5,070 bases of DNA from Desulfococcus sp. (GTDB taxonomy: Bacteria; Desulfobacterota; Desulfobacteria; Desulfobacterales; Desulfosalsimonadaceae), in assembly GCA_024641805.1 (NCBI GenBank), contig JAHECJ010000222.1, positions 1-5,070 on the forward strand, in the 5' to 3' direction. The first letter of the stretch is position 1. The number at the start of each line of letters is the position of its first letter. A program made the position numbers and the translations under genes. Shown here piece after piece: positions 1 to 5,070 of the stretch. The notes beneath the pieces are model-generated. The model searched no databases, was not told the origin of the DNA, and was given only the letters and a program-made list of their open reading frames with translations.

Positions 1-91
1 CGAGGTTCTTTACGAGAACCTTTCTCCTCAGGAAGCAGTTTACCGGTTGATGACGCGGGATCTGAAGGACGAGATGGAAGACGTCAATTAA
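1..91 (+). CDS. gpsA: NAD(P)H-dependent glycerol-3-phosphate dehydrogenase, C-terminal fragment (partial)
   Basis: Only the last 29 codons and the TAA stop (89-91) are in the window; the reading frame starts at base 2. The visible tail contains EVLYENLSPQEAV followed by YRLMTRDLKDE. GpsA proteins characteristically end in a stretch of the type VLYEGxxPxEAVxxLMxRxLKxE, and this matches closely. The family reduces dihydroxyacetone phosphate to sn-glycerol 3-phosphate in the cytosol, which supplies phospholipid synthesis. The tail runs five residues (MEDVN) past the usual end, and its stop codon lies inside the left arm of the inverted repeat at 88-190. The assignment rests on this short C-terminal signature alone; the catalytic and nucleotide-binding parts lie outside the window. 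Confidence 0.72.
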   Translation, partial: EVLYENLSPQEAVYRLMTRDLKDEMEDVN

Positions 92-190
92 ATCCAGCTT
101 CATATATTTACATATACTTTCATATCATTTCATTTCTATCCGACCGCAATGATATCTGATTCGGATTTGAATATATGAAACCGGATTTAA
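88..190. repeat. 103-bp inverted-repeat unit, MITE-like, between gpsA and radC
   Basis: The left arm, TTAAATCCAGCTTCATATAT (88-107), is the reverse complement of the right arm, ATATATGAAACCGGATTTAA (171-190), at 18 of 20 positions. One more pair (108/170) extends this to 19 of 21. The mismatches are 96/182 and 98/180. The outermost four bases of each arm are TTAA, which could be a duplicated target site, but TTAA is itself a palindrome and would also arise as part of the arms. The centre is AT-rich and has no ORF. The left TTAA supplies the gpsA stop codon, and the right arm ends 18 bp before the radC ATG. It could be a small non-autonomous mobile element, a long RNA stem-loop or a regulatory palindrome; the sequence alone does not decide. 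Confidence 0.6.
98..137. repeat. Four tandem degenerate 10-bp repeats (TTTCATATNN)
   Basis: Four consecutive decamers follow the same pattern: CTTCATATAT (98-107), TTACATATAC (108-117), TTTCATATCA (118-127) and TTTCATTTCT (128-137). A fifth copy lies inverted at 171-180 (ATATATGAAA, reverse complement TTTCATATAT). The period is close to one helical turn, so the AT tracts face the same side of the DNA. This arrangement fits bent DNA or an array of protein-binding half-sites before radC, but no function is shown. Confidence 0.5.
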
Positions 191-208
191 CACTTGATGA
201 TGGCGTAA

Positions 209-928
209 ATGACACAGATGCCAAAACATAAGGGGGAAGGGCACCGGCAGCGGCTGCGGGAGAAGTTCCTGGATTCCGGACTAAGCGGATTTCATGATTA
301 TGAAGTCATTGAACTGCTTCTTACACTCGGAAATCCACGAAAAGACTGCAAGGAGGCTGCGAAAGCGGCTCTCGCGAAGTTTGAGACCCTCCAGGGGGTG
401 TTTGAAGCCTCGGTCAATGATCTTTGCTCGGTCGACGGAATCGGGCCGAAGAATGTTTTCGGTATCAAGCTGATTCAGTCGGTGGCTGACCGGTATCTGG
501 AAAAAAAAGTGATCATGAAAGATCCTTTGAATAATTCCAAGGCGTTGTTTGATTACCTGTATCATTCAATGGCATCAAAAGATCGGGAATGTTTCAAGGT
601 GCTGTTTTTAGACGCGAAGAACCGGGTGACCGCGATTGAAACCCTTTTTACCGGGACATTGACGGCCAGTTCGGTGTATCCGAGGGAGGTGGTTCGGGCA
701 GCTCTGGACCGGAGCGCGGCCGCCCTGATTTTTGCCCACAATCATCCGTCCGGGGATTCGGAGCCGTCGCCGGCGGATTATGCAATTACCCGTCAGCTGC
801 TGTTTGCCTGCCGCACGGTTGGAATCACCGTTCATGAACATATTGTTGTCGGCAATCATCAGTACTTCAGTTTTGCCGACCAGGGGCATATTGCTCAGAT
901 GAATCGCGAGTATCAAAAGACCACATAA
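209..928 (+). CDS. radC: RadC family JAMM/MPN+ domain protein
   Basis: This 239-residue protein has the standard RadC layout and near-typical length. An N-terminal helical segment (about 8-60) is followed by a helix-hairpin-helix-like stretch (SVDGIGPKN, 74-82) and then a JAB1/MPN+ domain (about 105-230). The JAMM metal motif is complete: probable Glu127, then H177-x-H179, seven residues, S187, two residues and D190, in the signature HNHPSGD. JAMM domains bind zinc and usually hydrolyse peptide or isopeptide bonds. The role of RadC is unsettled, because the old DNA-repair label came from a mutation later assigned to recG. The start is bounded by an in-frame TAA (206-208) directly before ATG 209. 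ATG 218 is an alternative start, and neither has a strong ribosome binding site. The gene follows gpsA and lies 16 bp before the small Cys protein. Confidence 0.93.
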   Translation: MTQMPKHKGEGHRQRLREKFLDSGLSGFHDYEVIELLLTLGNPRKDCKEAAKAALAKFETLQGVFEASVNDLCSVDGIGPKNVFGIKLIQSVADRYLEKKVIMKDPLNNSKALFDYLYHSMASKDRECFKVLFLDAKNRVTAIETLFTGTLTASSVYPREVVRAALDRSAAALIFAHNHPSGDSEPSPADYAITRQLLFACRTVGITVHEHIVVGNHQYFSFADQGHIAQMNREYQKTT

Positions 929-944
929 AGGATGCGTCTCTGGT

Positions 945-1220
945 ATGGGAGAAACGCCCGACAAACCGGAATGCTTTGGTGTTATCGAAATCGTTTTTTC
1001 GATGCATGATGACGGCCTGCGGCATTCTCCGGAAAGCTGCATGGCATGCGTCCATAAAACACAATGCCTGCGAACGGCCATCAAAAATCCGTCCGGCCTT
1101 CAGGTCCAGGAGGAAATCGTGGACCGCGCCTATGAGTCCAAAAAGATCAGTTTTCTGGAACGGTGGTCCAAACGGAAACATATCAGCAAAATTAAAAAGA
1201 ACAGTGACGGGGGGCGGTGA
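945..1220 (+). CDS. Small four-cysteine protein, conserved-looking, function unknown
   Basis: This 91-residue cytosolic protein has no signal peptide or membrane segment. Four cysteines form the pattern C10-X21-C32-X2-C35-X5-C41 (PESCMACVHKTQCLR), which could bind zinc or an iron-sulfur cluster. The C-terminal third is charged (RAYESKKISFLERWSKRK) and basic, with Lys/Arg after residue 65, so nucleic-acid contact is possible but unproven. It starts 16 bp after the radC stop, and AAAGGA (927-932) sits 12 bp before the ATG as a distant ribosome binding site. An ORF in another frame (976-1263) overlaps most of it, but this frame is preferred because of the spacing to radC and the orderly cysteines. 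I recall similar short proteins in sulfate reducers but know of no assigned role. Co-transcription with radC is likely. Confidence 0.7.
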   Translation: MGETPDKPECFGVIEIVFSMHDDGLRHSPESCMACVHKTQCLRTAIKNPSGLQVQEEIVDRAYESKKISFLERWSKRKHISKIKKNSDGGR

Positions 1221-1259
1221 GTGGTGTCCGGGCTATGGCGACAGGGATGGGAAATATCA

Positions 1260-1287
1260 CTGAACCCTGAACACCGAATACTGAACC
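1260..1287. repeat. Degenerate heptanucleotide tandem repeat (CTGAACC type)
   Basis: Four 7-bp units lie end to end: CTGAACC (1260), CTGAACA (1267), CCGAATA (1274) and CTGAACC (1281). Possible decayed units follow (CCGGCTT, CTGACTT). The array lies in the 120-bp gap between the Cys protein and pgk and does not encode a plausible peptide. It resembles the short tandemly repeated heptamers known between genes in cyanobacteria, and I recall similar CTGAACC runs in deltaproteobacterial genomes. It has no known function. Confidence 0.6.
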
Positions 1288-1340
1288 CCGGCTTCTGACT
1301 TGAATGATACGAAAAAAAATCCATATGAAAGGAAATTCCC

Positions 1341-2525
1341 ATGCGTTCCATTAAAGACCTGGATGTTTCAGGAAAAAAAGTGCTGGTGCGTGTCGATTTT
1401 AATGTGCCGATGGACAAACATCAGAATATTACGGATGATACGCGAATCCGGGCTGTTTTATCTACATTGCGGTACGTTCTGGACAATAATGGTGCCCTGA
1501 TCATCATGTCCCACATGGGCCGGCCAAAAGGAAAAGTCGTGCCGGAACTGAGCCTTTCCCCGGTGGCAAAGCGTCTGGCAAGGCTTCTTCAGCAGAACGT
1601 CAAAATGGCGCCTGACTGTATCGGGCCGGATGTGAAAAAAATGGTCAGCGAAATAAATCCCGGGGAGATTCTGCTGCTTGAAAACCTGAGGTTTTATCCC
1701 GGCGAACAGGCCAATGACGACGAGTTTGCCCGCGAACTCGGATCTCTTGGCGACATATACGTCAATAACGCGTTTGCGGTGTCTCACCGGGAGCACGCCT
1801 CTGTGGCCGCCATCACAAAATATGCCCCCCAGTCTGCGGCTGGTTTTCTGTTGATAAAGGAGCTGGATTATTTTCACGCAGCCATGGACAATCCCCGGCG
1901 GCCTTTGGTCGCGATTGTCGGCGGCGCCAAGGTTTCCAGCAAGCTGGGGGCGTTGAAAAACATGCTGGGCCGGGTAAACAAATTCATTATCGGCGGCGCC
2001 ATGGCCAATACATTTCTCAAAAGCCAGGGATATAATCTTGGAAAATCCATGGTGGAAGAGGATCTGGTCGAAGAAGCCGGTGCAATTATGAAGCAGGCCA
2101 TCAGTGAGGGAATCAAGTTTTATCTTCCCGTGGATGCGGTTGTGGCAAGCCAGATTGACCCGAAAGTTGAGTCGAAAATCGTTCCCATTCAGGAGATTCC
2201 CGAGGACTGGATGGCCCTTGACATCGGCCCGGCATCCTCCCGGCTGTTTGCCGAAGTGCTCGATGATGCCAAAACGATTGTCTGGAACGGCCCGATGGGA
2301 ATTTTTGAAATAGATGCATTCAGTCGTGGAACGGTTTCAATGGTCCACAGTATTGCGAACTCCTATGCACTCACAATTGTCGGGGGCGGTGATACGGATG
2401 TCGCGGTTCACTCGACCGGCCAAAGCGACCGCTTTTCTTATATTTCAACCGGCGGCGGGGCCTTCCTTTACCTGATGGAGGGTAAAACCCTGCCCGGGGT
2501 TACGGCGTTGAATAATTTGAAATAG
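1341..2525 (+). CDS. pgk: Phosphoglycerate kinase
   Basis: The enzyme transfers a phosphate between 1,3-bisphosphoglycerate and ADP, giving 3-phosphoglycerate and ATP in glycolysis and the reverse in gluconeogenesis. At 394 residues it is full length. The N-terminal substrate domain carries RVDFNVP (17-23), the catalytic Arg35 in DDTRIR, SHMGRPKG (57-64), ENLRFYPGE (114-122) and SHREHAS (148-154). The nucleotide domain carries VGGAKVSSKLG (193-203), GGAMANTFL, WNGPMGIFE and GGGDTDVAV, and the protein ends with STGGGAFLYLMEG. Two motifs depart from the common form: NNAFAVSHR replaces NDAFGTAHR, and GGGAFLY replaces GGGASLE. AAAGGA (1328-1333), seven bases before ATG 1341, is a good ribosome binding site and fixes the start. 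The stop codon touches the ATG of the next gene. Confidence 0.97.
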   Translation: MRSIKDLDVSGKKVLVRVDFNVPMDKHQNITDDTRIRAVLSTLRYVLDNNGALIIMSHMGRPKGKVVPELSLSPVAKRLARLLQQNVKMAPDCIGPDVKKMVSEINPGEILLLENLRFYPGEQANDDEFARELGSLGDIYVNNAFAVSHREHASVAAITKYAPQSAAGFLLIKELDYFHAAMDNPRRPLVAIVGGAKVSSKLGALKNMLGRVNKFIIGGAMANTFLKSQGYNLGKSMVEEDLVEEAGAIMKQAISEGIKFYLPVDAVVASQIDPKVESKIVPIQEIPEDWMALDIGPASSRLFAEVLDDAKTIVWNGPMGIFEIDAFSRGTVSMVHSIANSYALTIVGGGDTDVAVHSTGQSDRFSYISTGGGAFLYLMEGKTLPGVTALNNLK

Positions 2526-3212
2526 ATGTTTTCTTTTATCAACAGATATAAGATTCAGCTCCTCTTGTCGGTTTGCGCGATGGTTGCATGTGTTGTTTTC
2601 AGGAATCAACTGGTTGAATTATATCATATTTTAACCGACAGGGAGGGAATAAAAGCGTTTCTCGTTTCCTGCGGGGCGGGCGCACCATTTGTATTTATCG
2701 GTTTTCAGATACTGCAGGTGGTGTTTGCGCCGGTTCCAGGGGAACTCAGCGGGTTTGTGGGTGGCTACCTTTTCGGAACCAGCCTCGGGTTTATTTATTC
2801 CAGCGTCGGTCTGGCCGCGGGTTCTGCCATCAATTTTTGGATTGGTCGGAAGTTGGGATACCGTTATGTCCGGCGGATAGTTCCCAAAGCGAAGCTGGAA
2901 AAGTTTGATACATTTATTTCTCACCAGGGCATATTTGTCCTTTTAATTTTATTTATTTTTCCCGGTTTTCCGAAGGATTATCTTTGTTTTCTGCTCGGGG
3001 TCACAACGCTGCCGTTTAAATTATTTATTCTGCTGGCAGGCTTCGGAAGAATGCCGGGAACGCTGATGCTCAGCCTGCAGGGAGAGTTTCTGTTTGAAAA
3101 AAATTACGCTGTCTTCGGAGGGGTTTTGCTGATCGGCTTGCTGGTAGTAGTGCTTGCGATCCGATACCGAAAGGCCGTTTACCAGTGGGCGGATGCAATT
3201 AATAAAAGATAG
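2526..3212 (+). CDS. TVP38/TMEM64 family (DedA-like) integral membrane protein
   Basis: This 228-residue inner-membrane protein has hydrophobic segments near residues 10-26, 47-70, 76-106, 136-159, 163-183 and 193-213. It has the family hallmarks: a Gly-rich segment GGYLFGTSLGFIY (79-91) leading to GSAINFWIGRKLG (99-111), and FPGFPKDYLCFLLGV (145-159) followed by a conserved-type Arg in GFGRMPGT (172-179). TVP38/TMEM64 proteins belong to the DedA/VTT superfamily; relatives are linked to lipid scrambling or flipping and membrane homeostasis, but the bacterial substrate is rarely known. The ATG directly follows the pgk stop (TAGATG) with no clear Shine-Dalgarno sequence, so translation is probably coupled to pgk. 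Met19 is an in-frame alternative but would remove the first membrane segment. Confidence 0.88.
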   Translation: MFSFINRYKIQLLLSVCAMVACVVFRNQLVELYHILTDREGIKAFLVSCGAGAPFVFIGFQILQVVFAPVPGELSGFVGGYLFGTSLGFIYSSVGLAAGSAINFWIGRKLGYRYVRRIVPKAKLEKFDTFISHQGIFVLLILFIFPGFPKDYLCFLLGVTTLPFKLFILLAGFGRMPGTLMLSLQGEFLFEKNYAVFGGVLLIGLLVVVLAIRYRKAVYQWADAINKR

Positions 3213-3233
3213 TCAATTATATCAGTTGACTAT
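3209..3233. terminator. Stem-loop at the TVP38 stop codon (weak terminator or operator)
   Basis: ATAGTCAA (3209-3216) pairs with TTGACTAT (3226-3233) around a 9-base loop. T3217-G3225 and T3218-A3224 may extend it inwards. The stem is AT-rich and followed by TTTATT, so it could end transcription only weakly. It contains the stop codon in its left arm and the promoter -35 candidate in its right arm, so it may instead be a protein-binding palindrome. Confidence 0.35.
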
Positions 3234-3254
3234 TTATTGAGATAATGCTAAATA
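3226..3254 (+). promoter_or_regulatory. Candidate sigma-70-type promoter for the 353-residue protein gene
   Basis: TTGACT (3226-3231, five of six bases of the -35 consensus) is followed after 17 bp by TAAATA (3249-3254), a weak -10 preceded by TGC as in an extended -10 element. Transcription would begin near 3261, giving a leader of roughly 55 bases before TTG 3318. The rest of the 105-bp gap holds only a minor AATAC/GTATT hairpin (3251-3266). Confidence 0.4.
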
Positions 3255-3317
3255 CTGGATGGTATTGGCTTGGGAGCGTTTCTGCAAAAAAAATCTATGA
3301 GTTGATGGGGGCTGCAG

Positions 3318-4379
3318 TTGTACTGGAGAATCAGAGATGAATTAAGCCTTTCGGAATGTTTAAGGCGTTCCTATTATAAGCTGTTGCGGGATGAATTAAA
3401 CCAGTTTCTTTTAGATAAGGCACTGACAGACTCCTACCGGAATTTTGTTTCAAGGAATATTCCGTATCCGTTTGTTGAACGGCGGGAACTCAAGCCCCGC
3501 GCCCGGATCCCCAAATTGGAGTATGAATGTCAGAATTCGTTTCTGGTGATTTTCCTTGAAGAGATCATCCCGCCGGAACACAAAAAATACATCCGGTTTT
3601 TTGACTCCAACCGAACGACCAAGACCAATCTGTTAAGATCAAAAACCCTTTCCATGGATTCGAATTTCGACCGGACCCAGAAATATCTGGAATCCGCCGG
3701 TTTTTTTAATGTCTTTGATGAACTGCTGCCCGTGGACTATGCCCTGCTGATCCAGCGGGACCCCGCCACGCAGGCAGGAAGCAACCGGTACAGCATTTCT
3801 CATTTTCATGTTCGGATTGACTGGCCGATCACCGAGGCGGCGGAAGATATGGCCCGAGACCTTCGATATATTTCAAAGGATCTGTATGAAAAAGGGGAAA
3901 AATACGCGGAAGATATTCAGAAAAAATTTTTTGAATACTACTGCCTTCCGGAAATGGTCGGGGGACGCCGGACTGCGGCGGCGGTGGCTGCCCAGTATCT
4001 GAGGCGGATCCCCTGCATTTCAACGATTTATGTCGCCAGCAGTGAATCCAGGGCCCTGATCCGGTACACGGAAAACGGCGTATCAAAATCCGTGCTCATT
4101 AAACTCAGCTATAAAGAAATGGTCGATATATCAGACGCCAATAAAATGACCCTGGCCATGTTTAAGAAGCATTATATGGTGGCAAATGAGGGGAAAAGCG
4201 GTATTTTTATATTCAAGGCCACGTATGCCTCGACTGCCCATGCCCTGCCGTCCGAAGGCGGAAAGCTCCGGGAGATTGTTCCGGAACCCTATTGGCTGAC
4301 CGTGAACTACCAGCAGATTTTACCCCGGCCCAGCGTCAGGGACTGGGCGCCGATTACCTGCAATCTGATCTATTCCTGA
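3318..4379 (+). CDS. Hypothetical protein, no recognised domain
   Basis: This 353-residue product matches no family I recognise. It looks soluble and cytosolic, with no signal peptide or membrane helix. The N-terminal quarter is helical and charged (RDELSLSECLRRSYYKLLRDE). The middle has a beta-like stretch, RYSISHFHVRIDW (157-169), followed by a long charged helix (about 171-206). The C-terminal part is rich in likely beta strands (IYVASSESRALIRYTENG; SGIFIFKATY). A Gly-Arg-Arg turn (VGGRRTAAAVAAQYL, 214-228) is the most motif-like segment. An in-frame TGA at 3303-3305 bounds the start, and no in-frame ATG occurs before about codon 113. TTG 3318, with GGGGG (3307-3311) six bases before it, is therefore the likely start; CTG 3312 is possible. 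It appears to be its own transcription unit and converges with the acetyltransferase gene. Confidence 0.8.
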   Translation: MYWRIRDELSLSECLRRSYYKLLRDELNQFLLDKALTDSYRNFVSRNIPYPFVERRELKPRARIPKLEYECQNSFLVIFLEEIIPPEHKKYIRFFDSNRTTKTNLLRSKTLSMDSNFDRTQKYLESAGFFNVFDELLPVDYALLIQRDPATQAGSNRYSISHFHVRIDWPITEAAEDMARDLRYISKDLYEKGEKYAEDIQKKFFEYYCLPEMVGGRRTAAAVAAQYLRRIPCISTIYVASSESRALIRYTENGVSKSVLIKLSYKEMVDISDANKMTLAMFKKHYMVANEGKSGIFIFKATYASTAHALPSEGGKLREIVPEPYWLTVNYQQILPRPSVRDWAPITCNLIYS

Positions 4380-4411
4380 TGGTTTCGTAGAAATTATTCC
4401 AGCGACCTAAC

Positions 4412-4873
4412 TTATTCCAATGATTTTATCATGGCTGTTTCATCGCAGTCCGGGAATTTGATGCAGTGGATGCAGTCGGACCATATTTTTAAGGGAAGAT
4501 CGGCTTTATCGATTTTGATAAATCCGAATTTTTCAAAAAAAGATGGTTTGTAAGTCAGTGTAAATAATGACTTTATTTTAAACCGGTAGGCTTCTTCAAA
4601 CGCGTTTTCAACCAGCTGCTTGCCGATGGACTTCCGGGCAGCATCTTCGCGAACCGCCAGGGAGCGTATTTCCGCAAGATCTTCCCAGCAGAACTGCAAT
4701 GCGCAGCATCCGGTGATTTTTTTACTGTTTTGCGCCTCCGTGAACACCGAAAAATCCCTGACGTGGTCGTAGAGTTTGCTCAAGGGCCGGGCAAGCAGTT
4801 CCCCCTTGTCGCCATAATATTTCAGCAAGGCATGAATGCTTTTGATATCTTCTATGGTGGCTTTTCGAATCAT
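4412..4873 (-). CDS. GNAT N-acetyltransferase, short ArgA-like (putative N-acetylglutamate synthase)
   Basis: This 153-residue protein is a single-domain GNAT enzyme. It has the signatures of the short ArgA-like group: MIRKATIEDI at the start, GELLARPLSKLYDHVRDF (24-41), GCCALQFCWEDLAEIRSLAV (55-74), LTYKPSFFEKFGF (106-118), and the tail WSDCIHCIKFPDCDETAMI (131-149). Relatives acetylate glutamate with acetyl-CoA as the first step of arginine synthesis and lack the kinase-like domain of classic ArgA. The acetyl-CoA loop reads ARKSIGKQL, with Ser82 where the family usually has Gly. Three cysteines (134, 137, 143) form CX2CX5C, apparently typical of the group. The start fits the family N-terminus, though the upstream AAAAAGCTCCT is a poor ribosome binding site. 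It lies 9 bp after the PBP stop, so it probably depends on read-through from that gene. The substrate is inferred and not shown. Confidence 0.87.
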   Translation of the reverse strand: MIRKATIEDIKSIHALLKYYGDKGELLARPLSKLYDHVRDFSVFTEAQNSKKITGCCALQFCWEDLAEIRSLAVREDAARKSIGKQLVENAFEEAYRFKIKSLFTLTYKPSFFEKFGFIKIDKADLPLKIWSDCIHCIKFPDCDETAMIKSLE

Positions 4874-4882
4874 AGGAGCTTT

Positions 4883-5070
4883 TTAACGATTATATCTTAT
4901 TAAATCAAGGTTTTTATTTGCCATCCGGTTCCCGGGCGGATTTTCCTTCAGAAACAACGCCACCACCCCCTCCGCATTCTCCGGAACCGGTTGGCCGGTG
5001 GTTGGATCGATTTTAATTTCAACCATATTATCCGGTATATCAAAGTATTCATGGCCACGAGATTCCAGGG
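4883..5070 (-). CDS. Penicillin-binding protein 1A-like, C-terminal fragment (partial)
   Basis: The last 61 codons and TAA stop (4883-4885) of a minus-strand gene are visible, with the reading frame beginning at base 5068. The tail reads YFDIPDNMVEIKIDPTTGQP, then VPENAEGVVALFLKENPPG. Class A penicillin-binding proteins of the PBP1A type commonly end with a segment of the form F-x-x-P-x-x-V-x-x-x-x-I-D-x-x-T-G, followed by a phrase with FF or LF and a Pro, and this fits. Such proteins polymerise and cross-link peptidoglycan at the outer face of the inner membrane. The catalytic domains lie outside the window, so the call rests on the C-terminal signature only. A short hydrophilic extension (NRMANKNLDLIRYNR) ends the protein. 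Confidence 0.62.
   Translation of the reverse strand, partial: LESRGHEYFDIPDNMVEIKIDPTTGQPVPENAEGVVALFLKENPPGNRMANKNLDLIRYNR

Noticed and set aside
608..1084. 158-codon minus-strand ORF opposite radC and the Cys protein gene
   Set aside because: It lies almost entirely antisense to radC, whose family signature is certain, and its product has no family-like features.
976..1263. 95-codon plus-strand ORF in another frame over the Cys protein gene
   Set aside because: The product is low-complexity with scattered Trp, Arg and Ser; the 945-1220 frame has better spacing to radC and a coherent cysteine pattern.
1301..1328. Possible pgk promoter TTGAAT-16-CATATG
   Set aside because: Both boxes are poor, and the start point would fall on or next to the ribosome binding site; not strong enough to annotate.
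1458..1877. 139-codon minus-strand ORF inside pgk
   Set aside because: It is antisense to a full-length, motif-complete pgk and is best read as a shadow of its codon bias.
3305..3339. ATG at 3305 as start of the 353-residue protein
   Set aside because: It is in a different frame and hits a TGA after 11 codons; ATG 3297 is in frame but followed at once by TGA.
4380..4411. Possible shared bidirectional terminator between the convergent genes, with a TTATTCC direct repeat
   Set aside because: No stem-forming inverted repeat or T-run was found in the 32 bp; the 7-bp repeat (4394-4400 and 4412-4418) can occur by chance in AT-rich DNA.
4874..4878. AGGAG on the plus strand between the acetyltransferase and PBP genes
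   Set aside because: It is on the wrong strand for either gene and has no plus-strand start codon at suitable distance.

Overview
The window looks like ordinary chromosomal sequence of moderate GC content from a Gram-negative anaerobe. The best guess is a sulfate-reducer-like member of the Desulfobacterota. That guess rests on recalled resemblance of the small Cys protein, the PGK variant (VNNAFAVSHR) and the short ArgA-like acetyltransferase to deltaproteobacterial proteins, so it is inference and not proof. No prophage, CRISPR array, IS transposase, tRNA or rRNA was seen.

Layout, left to right. The window opens in the last 29 codons of a plus-strand gene whose tail resembles GpsA (glycerol-3-phosphate dehydrogenase). 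A 117-bp AT-rich gap follows and is unusually structured: it holds a 103-bp inverted-repeat unit with TTAA at both ends and a 10-bp phased tandem repeat. Next come radC (JAMM/MPN+ protein with an intact metal motif), a 91-residue protein with four cysteines (CX21CX2CX5C), a 120-bp gap with a degenerate heptanucleotide repeat, pgk (phosphoglycerate kinase), and a TVP38/TMEM64-type membrane protein whose ATG directly abuts the pgk stop codon. A stem-loop overlaps the TVP38 stop codon, and its right arm doubles as the -35 box of a plausible promoter. Downstream is an unrecognised 353-residue soluble protein that probably uses a TTG start.

The right end is on the minus strand. The C-terminus of a probable class A penicillin-binding protein (PBP1A-like) is followed after 9 bp by a 153-residue GNAT acetyltransferase of the short ArgA-like type. 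These converge on the 353-residue gene with only 32 bp between stop codons.

Functionally, gpsA and pgk both belong to triose-phosphate metabolism: glycerol-3-phosphate supply for phospholipids, and glycolysis or gluconeogenesis. TVP38-like proteins are integral membrane proteins, and DedA-superfamily members have been linked to lipid transport. The ArgA-like enzyme would feed arginine synthesis, and the PBP builds peptidoglycan. The genes look like housekeeping neighbours and not one dedicated system. No convincing new multi-gene system was found; the best leads are the MITE-like unit before radC, the 91-residue Cys protein and the 353-residue orphan.
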